Shown here: one piece after another, positions 1-9,213 of the stretch
Layout of the letters: every line of letters begins with the position of its first letter
How positions within the stretch are numbered: position 1 is the stretch's first letter
NCBI RefSeq assembly: GCF_019977235.1
Contig: NZ_AP024646.1
Span: forward strand, 2,542,001 to 2,606,000
Length of the DNA: 64,000 nt
Origin: Arthrobacter sp. StoSoilB5
GTDB lineage: Bacteria > Actinomycetota > Actinomycetes > Actinomycetales > Micrococcaceae
Reading direction: 5' to 3'
The notes under the pieces: model-generated
Seen by the model: only the letters and a program-made list of their open reading frames with translations
Told to the model about the DNA's origin: nothing
The model's database searches: none
Position numbers and translations under genes: made by a program

Positions 1-322
1 TGCGCTTCGGTGGTTCACCGTCAACTTTCAGGGATGTTTCGGCCGCCCGCTGGTCCGGCGTGGTGTTCTTCTCGGCTGGCAACTCAAAGGAAATGATGCG
101 GGTTCCGACAGCGACGACTGTTCCCGGCTCTTCGTGCAATTCAGAAATGACACCGGCATAGGGCGACGGGAGTTCGACCACAGCTTTGGCAGTCTCAACC
201 TCGGCGATGATCTGGTTCAATTCGACAGTGTCACCGACGGAGACTTTCCAGTCGAGAATTTCCGACTCTGTTAGTCCCTCGCCCAGGTCGGGAAGGAGAA
301 ATTCCTTGATGACGGTGCTCAT
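1..322 (-). CDS. bkdC: Branched-chain 2-oxoacid dehydrogenase E2 (lipoyl acyltransferase), N-terminal part
   Basis: This is the N-terminal lipoyl domain of a dihydrolipoamide acyltransferase; the gene runs off the left edge, so the subunit-binding and catalytic domains are not seen. The visible protein starts MSTVIKEFLLPDLGEGLTES and carries the lipoylation motif VETAKAVVE, with the modified Lys at about residue 46. E2 receives the acyl group from E1 on its swinging lipoyl arm and passes it to CoA. The ATG overlaps the stop of the upstream E1 beta gene by four bases (ATGA), so the two are translationally coupled. With E1 alpha and beta as separate genes upstream, this is the branched-chain or pyruvate-type E1 heterotetramer layout. 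The exact 2-oxoacid is not decided by the sequence; branched-chain is preferred because etfBA and an ilvE relic are close by. Confidence 0.9.
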   Translation of the reverse strand, partial: MSTVIKEFLLPDLGEGLTESEILDWKVSVGDTVELNQIIAEVETAKAVVELPSPYAGVISELHEEPGTVVAVGTRIISFELPAEKNTTPDQRAAETSLKVDGEPPKR

Positions 323-1332
323 GCCGTAGCCCCGCTCGGTGTGTTAGGGCGCCCGAGGGCGCGGTCGACGCCGTCTAGGATTCTGTCCAGGTCAGGCAGA
401 TGGTGTGATTCGAGTTTGGAAGCCGGGTAGGGGATGTCGAAGCCGGTCACGCGGACCGGGGGCGCCTCCAGGTAGTTGAAGCAGCGTTCTGTGATGCTTG
501 CAGCTATCTCCGCACCCAGTCCTCCCGACTGGGCGGCTTCGTGTGTGATGACGAGGCGGCCCGTCTTGCACACTGAGGCCTCGACCCGCTCATAATCGAT
601 GGGTGCCAGTGAGCAGAGATCAATGACTTCCACGGAAGTCCCTTCATCGCCGGCTGCAATCGCCGCCTGCAAGGCAGTAGTGACCAGCGGCCCGTACGTA
701 ACGAGCGTTACGTCGGACCCCTGAGTGAGTACACGGGCCCGCTCCATGGGGGTGGCCTGTTGAAGATTCATGGATTGATCCACCTCACCCTTGGTGTGGT
801 AGCGGCGCTTGGGTTCGAAGAAGAGAACCGGGTCATCGGAGGCAATCGCTTGGCGGATAACCGTGTGCGCATCCTGCGGGTTGGATACGGTAACGACCCG
901 CAGACCGGAAGTATGGGTGAAATAAGCCTCAGGGGACTCAGAGTGGTGTTCCGGGGAGCCAATGCCTCCGCCAAACGGTACGCGGATGGTTATCGGCATC
1001 TTGACCTTACCCTGCGTCCGGTAGTGCAGCTTGGCGACCTGGCAGACGATCTGGTCAAAGGCCGGGTAAATGAAGCCATCGAACTGGATCTCTACAACCG
1101 GACGGTACCCGCGGTAGGCCAGACCCACGGCCGTGCCCATAATGGCCGCCTCAGCAAGCGGTGTGTCGATGACGCGCGAGGGGCCGAAGTCCTTCTGGAG
1201 GCCGTCGGTGATCCGGAAAACGCCGCCAAGCTTGCCTATGTCCTCACCCATGAGGAGGACTTTGGGGTCTTCCTCCATTGCTTTGCGTAGGCCGGTGTTG
1301 ATTGCGCGCCCAAACGTCATTGTCTCGATCAT
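319..1332 (-). CDS. bkdB: 2-oxoacid dehydrogenase E1 component beta subunit
   Basis: The 337-residue protein is the usual length for a transketolase-like E1 beta subunit. It has the N-terminal pyrimidine-binding domain (GEDIGKLGGVF, DTPLAEAAIMGTAVGLA) and the C-terminal transketolase domain (VTYGPLVTTALQAA, VITHEAAQSGGLGAEIAA). It pairs with E1 alpha to form the thiamine-diphosphate enzyme that decarboxylates a 2-oxoacid and reductively acylates E2. The start ATG overlaps the E1 alpha stop by four bases and its own stop overlaps the E2 start by four, so alpha, beta and E2 are a coupled operon. The Pro-Phe-Gly-Gly-Gly-rich loop and overall sequence are typical of the branched-chain/pyruvate class; the substrate is inferred from context. 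Confidence 0.92.
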   Translation of the reverse strand: MIETMTFGRAINTGLRKAMEEDPKVLLMGEDIGKLGGVFRITDGLQKDFGPSRVIDTPLAEAAIMGTAVGLAYRGYRPVVEIQFDGFIYPAFDQIVCQVAKLHYRTQGKVKMPITIRVPFGGGIGSPEHHSESPEAYFTHTSGLRVVTVSNPQDAHTVIRQAIASDDPVLFFEPKRRYHTKGEVDQSMNLQQATPMERARVLTQGSDVTLVTYGPLVTTALQAAIAAGDEGTSVEVIDLCSLAPIDYERVEASVCKTGRLVITHEAAQSGGLGAEIAASITERCFNYLEAPPVRVTGFDIPYPASKLESHHLPDLDRILDGVDRALGRPNTPSGATA

Positions 1333-2489
1333 TGCGCAACTTCCTCGGCGGCCTCAAAGGAGGCAAGATAACTGGCGTACTGGTCCCTTTGCCGGTCCAG
1401 CATGGAGTTTGGCGAACTGTAGACGTTGGAGAAGACATCCATAGGCTCCGGTTCGACCATGGAGATGCAGCCTGAGCGCATCTCTGCAGCCACTCTGTCC
1501 GCTGTTGCCTGTACTTTCGCCTGGAAGTTGTCAGTGAACTTGCCCTGGCGCGTCAGCAGGGCCTCCACACGCGAAATGGGATCCTTTTCCACCCAGTCCT
1601 GCAGTTCATTGTCATCACGGTATTTCTTGGGGTCGTCAGCGGTGGTGTGCGGCCCCATCCGGTAGGTGACAGCTTCGATGAAGGTAGGACCTCCGCCGGT
1701 GCGTGCCCGGTCCAGAGCCACCCGGGTTGCTGCAAGAACAGCGAGAACATCGTTGCCGTCAACGCGGATGCCGGGAATGCCGAAGCCCGGGGCGCGGTCC
1801 GCGATTGGGACGGACGACTGAAGGCCGACGGGTTCGGAAATGGCCCAGTGATTGTTCTGGCAGAAGAAGATGACGGGGACCTGGAAGCTGGCGGCGAACA
1901 CAAGAGACTCATTGACATCGCCCTGGCTGGTGGCGCCGTCACCAAAATAGGTGACGGCAACCGAACTCGCGCCGTCATACTTGATTCCCATCGCATAGCC
2001 GACAGCGTGCAGGGATTGGGCCCCGATGATGATCTGTGGAGTGGCCATATTGATGCTGTAGGGGTCCCATCCGGAATGGGCGTTGCCCCGCCACACCCGC
2101 AGGATGTCTTCCGACTTCACTCCCCGGCAGTATGCAACGCCGTTTTCGCGGTAACTTGGAAAAACGAAGTCATCATCGCGCAGAGCGCGACCGGAACCGA
2201 TCTGTGCAGCTTCCTGTCCCAGAAGCGGTGGCCACAGTGCCAGTTCGCCCTGACGCTGGAGGAATGTAGCCTCCTTGTCAATGCGGCGGATCACCACCAT
2301 GTCTTCGTACAGTCCCGCCAGCCGGTCATCCGTGATGTCCTCGACCCACCGGTCGTATTCCTCGTTAGGTATCCGGATGCCCTCGGACGTGATGAGTTGA
2401 AGGATGTCGTGTTGCGGTTGCGCCGCGACCCCGTGCCGGCTCGCGGCGGGACCCAATTCGTTGGTTAGCAATTTCACGCACCTTTGCAT
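1329..2489 (-). CDS. bkdA: 2-oxoacid dehydrogenase E1 component alpha subunit
   Basis: The 386-residue protein is a thiamine-diphosphate-dependent E1 alpha subunit. The ThDP/Mg motif is clear: GDGATSQGDVNESLVFAA followed by FCQNNHWAIS. The phosphorylation-loop region TYRMGPHTTADDPKKYR is typical of the branched-chain class. It is the first gene of the coupled E1 alpha-E1 beta-E2 operon. The start is uncertain: the ATG at 2487-2489 has no convincing Shine-Dalgarno, and a GTG four codons further in (2475-2477) follows an AAAGG. The 287 bases up to the divergent etfB gene must hold both promoters, but I cannot assign hexamers with confidence. Confidence 0.92.
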   Translation of the reverse strand: MQRCVKLLTNELGPAASRHGVAAQPQHDILQLITSEGIRIPNEEYDRWVEDITDDRLAGLYEDMVVIRRIDKEATFLQRQGELALWPPLLGQEAAQIGSGRALRDDDFVFPSYRENGVAYCRGVKSEDILRVWRGNAHSGWDPYSINMATPQIIIGAQSLHAVGYAMGIKYDGASSVAVTYFGDGATSQGDVNESLVFAASFQVPVIFFCQNNHWAISEPVGLQSSVPIADRAPGFGIPGIRVDGNDVLAVLAATRVALDRARTGGGPTFIEAVTYRMGPHTTADDPKKYRDDNELQDWVEKDPISRVEALLTRQGKFTDNFQAKVQATADRVAAEMRSGCISMVEPEPMDVFSNVYSSPNSMLDRQRDQYASYLASFEAAEEVAQ

Positions 2490-2776
2490 GCTTGGGCGGT
2501 CGCGCTCACGCGCCTCCCCCGCTGAAGCAGGGGCACCGCCGTCTTTGTTGCTATGACGCTAATCACTTCAAGCAAGTGGCACAACGAGAATAAAAATAAC
2601 TAGTCCAGATGTATAGAGCAGTGGCGATTTTCGATGTTCTTGGTGCACAAAAGGCCGCAATTTGCGCTCGTAATTGAACCTGTGTTCCGTTTGCGGGGCG
2701 GACTCCTTGGATTGCTTGTAGCTTGGTGTCTCAAGTCCCAGACCGTTGAGCAATGGAGCGAAAGGTAGCTGTCCAC

Positions 2777-3547
2777 ATGAAGATCGTCGTCCTGGTCAAG
2801 CAGGTTCCCGACACTGAAGAAGAGCGCATGATTGCACCCGATGGGAACTTGGACCGGAAGTCTGCCTCGGGGGTGGCCGACGAAATCAATGAGCGGGCAT
2901 TGGAAGTGGCATTGTCCTTCAAAGATGCCAACAAAGGCACCGAAGTGGTCCTGCTGTCCATGGGGCCTGCGGAAACGGCTGCCGCCCTGCGAAAGGGCCT
3001 GCAGATGGGTGCTGATTCAGCAGTCCATGTGAAAGATGACCGACTTTCCGGTGCCGACGCGGTCCAGACGGCCCATGTCCTGGCTGCAGCGCTGCAGGCC
3101 ACCGGTTTCGACGTGGTGATTGCCGGTAACGCATCCACCGACGGTGGTGGCGGGATTGTTCCGGCGATGATTTCAGAGCTCTTGGGCGTTCCGCTGCTCG
3201 GTTCTCTCAACCAGGTGACACTCACTGCTGACTCTGTCGCTGGCGAACGTCAGGAAGAGAATGGCACCGCTATGGTCCAGGCTTCGCTGCCAGCCGTTTT
3301 TTCCGTCACTGAGCGCGCCGCGGAAGCCCGGTTCCCGAACTTTAAGGGGATCCTGACGGCCAAGCGCAAGACGGTGCGCGACTTGATGCTGGATGACCTA
3401 CGCGTCCCGCAAGAAGTACTGAGGGCCCGTTCGACTGTGCTGTCCGTACAGGGCAGGCCTGCACGTGCTATCGGATCCAAGATCGTCGATGACGGCAACG
3501 CCGGCAGGCGCCTGGCCGAGTTCCTAGTCTCCAGCCGACTCGTTTGA
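2777..3547 (+). CDS. etfB: Electron transfer flavoprotein beta subunit
   Basis: The protein begins [19 protein letters not shown], the hallmark of EtfB/FixA, and has the AMP-binding region [21 protein letters not shown]. It forms the soluble ETF heterodimer with EtfA and accepts electrons from acyl-CoA and related flavin dehydrogenases. I chose the ATG at 2777 over one eight codons upstream because EtfB homologues start at MKIVV and an AAAGGTAG lies about 10 bases before it. The gene is divergent from the 2-oxoacid dehydrogenase operon, which fits a shared role in branched-chain acyl oxidation. The stop is immediately followed by the Shine-Dalgarno of etfA. Confidence 0.93.
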   Translation: MKIVVLVKQVPDTEEERMIAPDGNLDRKSASGVADEINERALEVALSFKDANKGTEVVLLSMGPAETAAALRKGLQMGADSAVHVKDDRLSGADAVQTAHVLAAALQATGFDVVIAGNASTDGGGGIVPAMISELLGVPLLGSLNQVTLTADSVAGERQEENGTAMVQASLPAVFSVTERAAEARFPNFKGILTAKRKTVRDLMLDDLRVPQEVLRARSTVLSVQGRPARAIGSKIVDDGNAGRRLAEFLVSSRLV

Positions 3548-3558
3548 GGAGAAATATG

Positions 3559-4527
3559 ATGGCAAACATCCTGACATTCATTGAAGTTTCCGCGTCCGGA
3601 AGCATCAGCGGTTCGGCCGGGGAGCTCCTCGGTGCAGCGTCCAGGCTCGGTCGGCCTACCGCGGTTGTCGTGGTGGCTCCGGGCTTGGGTCCGCAAACTT
3701 CTGAGCAGTTGGCTGCCCTCGGCGCGGCAGAGGTTTTTGTAGCTGAGTCCGAGCAGCTGGGGGGCGTGTTGGTGACTCCCCAGCTGGACGGTTTGCAGGC
3801 TGCCATTGAGGCACTGAAGCCCGCTGCAGTCCTGGTCGCCCACTCGGTGAACGGTAGCGAGGTGGCAGCGCGACTGGCTATCCGCACGGGCGGTGGCATC
3901 TGCGTGGATGCTGTTGACGTTCAAACCGTGAAGGACAGAATAGTCGCCTCGCACTCCGTCTACGGCGGCTCATACTACGTCGATTCCACTGTGGAGGGCC
4001 TGCCAATCATCACGATCCGCCAGGGCTCAATAGAACACCGGGTATCGGCAACCACGTGCCAGACCAGCACGGTAACTCTCACGCCCTCCACAGGGCCTGC
4101 CGCCATCATCAAATCGCCTAACCAGGCAACCACCACGCCCGCAAGGCCGTCACTGCGCGGGGCCGCACGGGTCGTTTCCGGCGGACGGGGTCTGGCTTCG
4201 AAGGAAAATTTCGTCCTCGTCGAGCAGCTTGCCGATGTCTTGGATGCTGCGGTCGGCGCTTCCCGGGCAGCAGTAGACGCCGGGTACACCTCACAAGCCA
4301 GCCAAGTGGGGCAAACCGGGATTACCGTCTCACCACAGCTGTATGTCGCGTTGGGGATTTCCGGAGCCATCCAGCATAGGGCAGGCATGCAAACCGCCAA
4401 AACCATCGTGGCAATCAACAAAGATCCTGACGCTCCCATTTTCGATGTTGCTGACTTCGGCGTCGTGGGCGACGTCTTCACCGTGGTACCGCAGCTCATC
4501 GAGGCCCTCGAAACACGGTCCAACTAG
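3559..4527 (+). CDS. etfA: Electron transfer flavoprotein alpha subunit
   Basis: This is EtfA/FixB, beginning [14 protein letters not shown]. The C-terminal FAD-binding domain is well conserved: [18 protein letters not shown], then [19 protein letters not shown] and [16 protein letters not shown]. It holds FAD and passes electrons on to ETF:quinone oxidoreductase or another acceptor. A GAGGAG lies just before two adjacent ATGs (3556 and 3559); the second has the better spacing. The gene follows etfB with an 11-base gap and is followed after 30 bases by a cytochrome b-type membrane protein, so the three genes probably form one transcript. Confidence 0.92.
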   Translation: MANILTFIEVSASGSISGSAGELLGAASRLGRPTAVVVVAPGLGPQTSEQLAALGAAEVFVAESEQLGGVLVTPQLDGLQAAIEALKPAAVLVAHSVNGSEVAARLAIRTGGGICVDAVDVQTVKDRIVASHSVYGGSYYVDSTVEGLPIITIRQGSIEHRVSATTCQTSTVTLTPSTGPAAIIKSPNQATTTPARPSLRGAARVVSGGRGLASKENFVLVEQLADVLDAAVGASRAAVDAGYTSQASQVGQTGITVSPQLYVALGISGAIQHRAGMQTAKTIVAINKDPDAPIFDVADFGVVGDVFTVVPQLIEALETRSN

Positions 4528-4557
4528 CAGTTTGCTACGGCTTGAGAGGAAAAACGG

Positions 4558-5493
4558 ATGTCTCTGGCAACGAAGCCGCCATCGAGGAGAGGAAAGCCGT
4601 GGGCTAAATGGGGCAGCACAACAGGTGTCCTCATTGCAGTGCTGTTCCTGATAGTTCTGGCGGCAAAAGGACTACGGGAACTGCCTGGCGTTCAGGAATT
4701 TCTGGCTGCGTATCCCGGTTGGACGACGTTGCCAAAGGATGCCCCCGTCGGATTGCCTGCCTGGCTCGGGTGGCAGCACTTCCTGAACGCCTTTTTCCTT
4801 GTGCTCAGCATCCGTTCGGGCTGGCTGCTGCGTACTACAACACGTCCCAAAGCGTACTGGACCCGGCGTAACCAGGGCGCGTTCAAGACGCGCGGCAAGC
4901 CAACCAAGATTAGCCTCGACCTGTGGCTTCACCTCAGTCTTGATGCATTATGGGCACTGAACGGAGCAATCTTTATTGTCCTGTTGTTCGTCACCGGACA
5001 ATGGATGCGCATAGTCCCAACAAGCCTTGATGTCGTTCCCAATGCTCTCTCTGCCCTGCTTCAGTACGCTTCTCTGGACTGGCCACTCGAAAACGGCTGG
5101 ACTAACTACAACGCCCTGCAACTGCTCGCGTACTTTACGGTTGTGTTCCTTGCAGCGCCCTTGGCCATCATCACGGGGCTGCGTATGTCGGCCGCATGGC
5201 CCAAGAAAGCAGGTTCGCTCAATATGATGTTTCCAATCGAAGCTGCCCGCGCCATTCACTTTCCCACGATGATTTTCTTTGCGCTCTTCATTATCACCCA
5301 CGTGACGCTGGTACTTGCCACGGGAGCCCTGAGGAACCTGAACCATATGTACGCCGCAGCGGATGATGAGGGCTGGGCCGGTTTCTGGTTCTTCGCCGGC
5401 TCCCTGGCCATCACCACGACTTTTTGGCTTCTTGTCCGCCCTGTTTTCCTTCGCCCGGTTGCCTCTTTCTCCGGGACCGTTACTCGGTCATAG
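4558..5493 (+). CDS. Cytochrome b/b6 (b561-like) domain membrane protein
   Basis: The 311-residue protein has about five hydrophobic segments (near residues 18-36, 68-85, 128-147, 182-203, 230-252) and a final one near 275-292. Histidines fall inside membrane segments (GWQHFLNAFF, DLWLHLSLDAL, ARAIHFPTM, FIITHVTLV), as expected for a bis-haem b-type cytochrome that exchanges electrons with quinone. Such subunits often accompany a molybdopterin oxidoreductase, but none is seen here. The gene instead follows etfBA by 30 bases with its own GAGAGGAAAA Shine-Dalgarno. A role linking ETF electrons to the quinone pool is an inference from position only. The stop is followed by a gene-free stretch up to 5738. 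Confidence 0.75.
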   Translation: MSLATKPPSRRGKPWAKWGSTTGVLIAVLFLIVLAAKGLRELPGVQEFLAAYPGWTTLPKDAPVGLPAWLGWQHFLNAFFLVLSIRSGWLLRTTTRPKAYWTRRNQGAFKTRGKPTKISLDLWLHLSLDALWALNGAIFIVLLFVTGQWMRIVPTSLDVVPNALSALLQYASLDWPLENGWTNYNALQLLAYFTVVFLAAPLAIITGLRMSAAWPKKAGSLNMMFPIEAARAIHFPTMIFFALFIITHVTLVLATGALRNLNHMYAAADDEGWAGFWFFAGSLAITTTFWLLVRPVFLRPVASFSGTVTRS

Positions 5494-5738
5494 GGATCCC
5501 AATCCCAATAGACGTTCCTTTAGATTGACGAGAAGTACCCAACTGGTACTTACACACGCCCTCAACGTCGGCCGGGTACACCATAAAGGAAGATATGTTC
5601 CGCGTATGACCCCCTCGAGGCGGCATGTACTACTCGCAACACTACATTCGGAGATCCGGGACGCCTCACCGGGCTTGCTCATCCTAAATCAAGCACAATA
5701 TGCCGTGATCAGCAACGACACACGGCTTAGGAGGAATC

Positions 5739-6875
5739 ATGATTCAAAGTGCGCATGGCGTTGGATTCGGCCGGCAGCTCTCGGAAAACCCGAAGTCTGC
5801 TGAGGAGCGTGCAGCTATCCTGGCGAACCCGGGCTTTGGCGACTACTTCACCGACCACACCGCCGTCGTCGATTACAAGGTCGACGCCGATGGCAATGGC
5901 GGTTGGCAGAATGCCCGGATCGAGCCCTACGGCCCCATCTCCCTGGATCCTTCGGCCGCGGTCCTGCACTACGGCCAGGAGATTTTCGAGGGACTGAAGG
6001 CCTACCGGCACGCCGATGGTTCCGTATGGACCTTCCGTCCCGAGGCCAACGCGGCGCGCCTGAACAAGTCGGCCCGCCGTCTTGCCCTTCCGGAGTTGCC
6101 CGAAGAGTACTTCCTGGGTGCCATCCGGGAACTGGTGTAGGCGGACCAGGAATGGGTTCCGTCCGGCGATGGCGAGGCTCTGTACCTTCGTCCGTTCATG
6201 ATCGCCACGGAGGCCTTCCTGGGTGTTCGGGCTGCCCGCGAGGTGTCCTTCCGCGTCATCGCGTCCCCGGCTGGCAACTACTTCGGTGGCGAGCTCAAGC
6301 CTGTGTCCATCTGGATCTGCCGTGAGTATGCCCGTGCTGGCCGTGGTGGAACGGGTGCGGCCAAGTGTGGTGGCAACTACGCCGCTTCGCTGATCGCGCA
6401 GCAGGAAGCCGAGGCCAACGGCTGCAAGCAGGTTCTGCTCCTGGATCACTTCAACGACGACGCCGTGGAAGAACTCGGTGGCATGAACGTCTTCTTCGTG
6501 ATGAAGGATGGCTCGTTGGTGACTCCCGCCCTCAGCGGCACCATTCTCGAGGGCGTTACGCGTATGTCGGTGATCCAGGTGGCCAAGGACATGGGCCGCG
6601 AGGTTTCCGAGCGCAAGATCACCCTGGACGAGTGGCGCGACGGCGTTGCCTCTGGTGAAATCACGGAAGTTTTTGCCTGCGGTACTGCAGCCGTGATCAC
6701 TCCGATTGGTGTCCTCAAGGATGCAACCGAATTCATTGGCGCGGAAGATGCCACGGCTGGCGAAACAACTATGGCCATCCGCGAAAAGCTTCTGGGTATC
6801 CAGACCGGAACGGTCGAGGACACCCACGGCTGGCTGACCCACCTGGCAAAACCAAATTCCGTTCCATGGGTCTAG
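5739..6875 (+). pseudogene. ilvE: Branched-chain amino acid aminotransferase, interrupted by an in-frame amber codon
   Basis: The reading frame from the ATG at 5739 (AGGAGGAATC Shine-Dalgarno) encodes a fold-type IV PLP aminotransferase of actinobacterial IlvE length (378 codons), but codon 134 is TAG (6138-6140). The frame continues without shift: residues before (FLGAIRELV) and after ([19 protein letters not shown]) join perfectly as an IlvE sequence, where Lys (AAG) is usual, so one base change explains the lesion. The catalytic-lysine region [14 protein letters not shown] is intact downstream. IlvE would interconvert branched-chain amino acids and their 2-oxoacids, the substrates of the dehydrogenase at 1-2.5 kb. 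Readthrough, sequencing error or true decay are the options. It is possibly a redundant second copy, because the host would need ilvE elsewhere. Confidence 0.85.
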
Positions 6876-6921
6876 CCTTGTGCTCCGTGCCGCCCCGGAT
6901 CATCCGTTCGACTGTCGACCC

Positions 6922-7155
6922 ATGAAAGTGGCGTTTTGCTCCGTGGACGGCAACGAGTGGAATGCAACTGATCTTGAGAACGTCCCGCCCGTACGGCTGC
7001 GGGCACTAAAACGAGGCTTGGTCTGTATCGGATGCGGGGTGTCGGCTCGTCTGTACCGTCCGAAAAGGACTCCGCCAGTGCACTTTCTGGCCGATCATGA
7101 GCCGACCTGCCCCGCGCTCATTCGTGACAAGACTGTCTTCCGCTTCCTGCAATAA
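6922..7155 (+). CDS. Small zinc-finger-like protein of unknown function (CoiA-like N-terminal finger?)
   Basis: From the ATG at 6922 the frame gives 77 residues starting MKVAFCSVDGNEWNATDL. A Cys-x2-Cys (CIGCG), then HFLADHEPTC about 20 residues later, looks like a small zinc-binding finger resembling the N-terminal finger of CoiA-type proteins (C-x2-C ... HF-x-H). That resemblance is my reading, not a search result. A longer start at 6880 is possible. It lies just upstream of, and in the same direction as, the Pro-rich peptide and the E2/E1 conjugation relic, so it may be the first gene of that module. The C terminus (VFRFLQ) may be truncated. Confidence 0.5.
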   Translation: MKVAFCSVDGNEWNATDLENVPPVRLRALKRGLVCIGCGVSARLYRPKRTPPVHFLADHEPTCPALIRDKTVFRFLQ

Positions 7156-7288
7156 GCAACAGATCTGAGGGACAGTCAACAAAGAAGCTATTCGTTCCTC
7201 GGCACAGTTGTGTCTGGAAATGTCGGTGCCTTGTGGCACGCTCGTCTCAGGGGATGGTCTCCTGAGCAAAAGAAGAGCGGTAGTGGGT

Positions 7289-7426
7289 ATGGCTAAGCCT
7301 GAAGATAAGCCCAACAAGCCGGAGCACCCGGAGCACCCCGAGCAACCGGATAAGCCTGGCAGGCCGGATGTTCCCCCGGGCCCGGCGAACCCGCCGACCC
7401 CACCGGGTAACAGGCCTGTGGGTTAA
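7289..7426 (+). CDS. Tiny Pro-rich, Gly-terminated peptide upstream of E2/E1 conjugation gene
   Basis: The 45-residue frame starts MAKPEDKPNKPEHPEHPE and ends PPTPPGNRPVG before the stop. It is almost entirely Pro, Glu, Lys, Asp, His and Gly, with no hydrophobic core, so it should be disordered. An in-frame start at 7208 would add 27 poorly conserved-looking residues. Its stop lies four bases before the GTG of the E2-like gene. A short peptide with a C-terminal Gly encoded directly ahead of E2 and E1 domains is where a conjugated modifier or tail would be expected, but no ubiquitin fold can fit in 45 such residues. It may be a linker remnant of a larger gene. The function is unknown. Confidence 0.5.
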   Translation: MAKPEDKPNKPEHPEHPEQPDKPGRPDVPPGPANPPTPPGNRPVG

Positions 7427-7430
7427 CAGC

Positions 7431-8643
7431 GTGGCCGGTTTCCTGCCGTGGTGGGAACGGTATCCCGGGAGACTGGAGCATGAAAGACGTGCGCTCCAGT
7501 CGGCCGGGATCACTGTTGTCGAGGATCCCGAAGCCAAAGCCGGGGGAGTGATCAGGTGGTCGTTCGTGGCACCGGATGCCCTGACCGGCTGCGGAGACGT
7601 GGATCTGGTGGCGACGTTTCCGGAGTTTTATCCGTTCCTTCGCCCGGACGTGGCCGCACCTGGAGTGGACATGGCACACCACCAACACCCTTTCGGGAAG
7701 AACCTGTGCCTAATCGGCCGGGCTTCGGCCGCGTGGGACACCAGCAATGACCTTGCGTGGTTGATCCAAGAGCAGCTGCGTAAGGCCCTCACGCTCGGGA
7801 AATCGCCGGAGCGTGGGGTGATGAAGAGGACCAGGGCGAACCCTTCTCGGATTATTATCCCTACCGGCCAAATGCTATGGCCCTGATCGATAGCGCCTGG
7901 ACACCGCCCTCGGGCTCGGTGAAGGGAACGGTGACGTTGCGGTAAGCGGTCCCATGCCCTTACGGGAGGATGCACAGAGTCTTTTCGTCATTGAATCCGT
8001 AACCAACCACGCTGGTGAGCGTTTATTCCGCATGCCTGCCCCGGTCCGGGAGCATTACAAGGCTGCTGCGGAGTGGACAGCTCAGTGGACGCACCTGCCG
8101 CAACCGGCTAAGGCTTCAACGGGGGTCGGGCTTTGGTCCGCCAGTGAAGAACTGGCGGGCCCTCACGCGCAGCCCCTAAGCTGCAACGGCACGTATTTTG
8201 AGCTGCGTTTGGTGTCCTTCCCCGAAGAACACAGTCAAACCACCACCGGTACGGGGTGGGTTCTCCTGGTCCGTGAGCTCGGGCGGCTACACCAGCCCAG
8301 CCGGAAGGACAGCAAGTCGGGCAACCCTGCCCGCCGCGCACCCCGGCGGGGACAACCCACCGTGCACCTGGTCCGCGCCGGACGCATCGGACCGGCCGAT
8401 ATGAAGGCCCGGCTTGGCACGTCTTCGCTGCCTTCTTCCAAGCGTGTGCTGCTGCTGGGTGCCGGTGCGGTCGGCAGCGTCATCGCTGACCAGCTGGCGC
8501 GTTCAGGGATACTGGGTCTGACAGTGATCGACCATGACGTCCTGGAACCGGGCAATCTCGTCCGTCACGCCAACAACCTCTCATTCGTGGGCACCTACAA
8601 AAGTGGCGCGGCCGCGAGCCTGGCCCTTCAGGTCAACCCCTAA
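7431..8643 (+). pseudogene. Ubiquitin-like conjugation E2-E1 (ThiF) fusion gene, frameshifted and truncated
   Basis: Three frames join into one recognisable protein. Frame one (from GTG 7431) holds an E2-like core with VATFPEFYPFLRPDV and the active-site stretch HHQHPFGKNLCLIGR (Cys in NLCLI). Near 7817 the sense passes to another frame, giving EDQGEPFSDYYPYRP and NAMALIDSAWTPPSG up to a stop at 7943-7945. It then resumes in a third frame as GPMPLREDAQSLF and a ThiF-type E1 domain: RVLLLGAGAVGSVIADQLA and VIDHDVLEPGNLVRHANN. An in-frame TAA at 8641 ends it before the E1 catalytic Cys; the codons after it (VQERLSGRTALN) still look coding. Bacterial E2/E1 pairs of this kind occur in the ubiquitin-like Bil/Bub antiphage conjugation systems. 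With two shifts and a stop it should be inactive. Confidence 0.75.
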
Positions 8644-8850
8644 GTCCAGGAACGCCTCAGCGGCCGAACCGCTCTGAACATGCGCGAGCAACGTGACCAG
8701 TTCTTTGCACGTGAGGATCGACCAGAGTTTATTCACGACTTCACGCCGCGTTCTCGGAGTTCACCGACCGTTCGAACGTCCTTCTCCTTCGTGATAACAA
8801 CGACGTTGGCCTGCAGGAAGTCACTGACTGGGTTCTCAGCGCGAACTGAC
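8644..8850 (+). other. Decayed tail downstream of the E1 domain
   Basis: About 35 codons continue in frame after the TAA (VQERLSGRTALN, then REQRDQFFAREDRPEFIHDF). The apparent coding sense then moves to another frame as FSEFTDRSNVLLLRDNNDVG and LQEVTDWVLSAN up to a stop at about 8850. I do not recognise this last piece; it may belong to the E1 protein or to a different gene brought in by a deletion. No start or Shine-Dalgarno supports a separate gene. Confidence 0.35.
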
Positions 8851-9123
8851 GAGAGCGGCTGCAGGTGACGCGCTTAGGTCCCGCTTGAGGCTGTAGTAGA
8901 TTTCCCGGGCTATGAACCGTTTGAGGCAGCGGATAGCGTCAGCTGACGAGTGGCCTTGCGCTCTCTTGCGGTCCCGGTAAGCCTGGGATCTCGGGCCATA
9001 GCGCACGATTCGTGCGGCAGCGAGCTGGGAATTGACATTCCATGGTAGGTGGCCTGACCTGCGATTACTGAAATTTCCACCCAATTCCCATCCCCAACGG
9101 GAAGGTGCACGGTTCCCAATCAT
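8836..9123 (-). mobile_element. IS110-type transposase C-terminal fragment
   Basis: The minus-strand frame encodes RIVRYGPRSQAYRDRKRAQG and then ADAIRCLKRFIAREIYYSL. The pattern Y-x-x-R-x-x-(A/E)-G ... I-R-C-L-K-R-(Y/F)-I-A-R-E-(I/V)-Y is the C-terminal end of IS110-family DEDD transposases. GNRAPSRW near its start corresponds to the GGNRQLN-like region. The N-terminal DEDD domain and the Ser motif are missing, and I see no intact element ends. It abuts the decayed E2/E1 gene, so the insertion may have removed the end of that gene. Confidence 0.65.
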
Positions 9124-9213
9124 ATAGCCCAGCGCAACAGAGTTGCCCCGCTCCCCTCGTGAAATGCCAGTCTCGTTGTCAGATCGGGCCTTCTAAAAAT
9201 CTCTCTGCCGCCC

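Noticed and set aside
1647..2468. 273-codon plus-strand frame opposite E1 alpha
   Set aside because: Shadow of a highly conserved E1 alpha gene; no Shine-Dalgarno and no domain.
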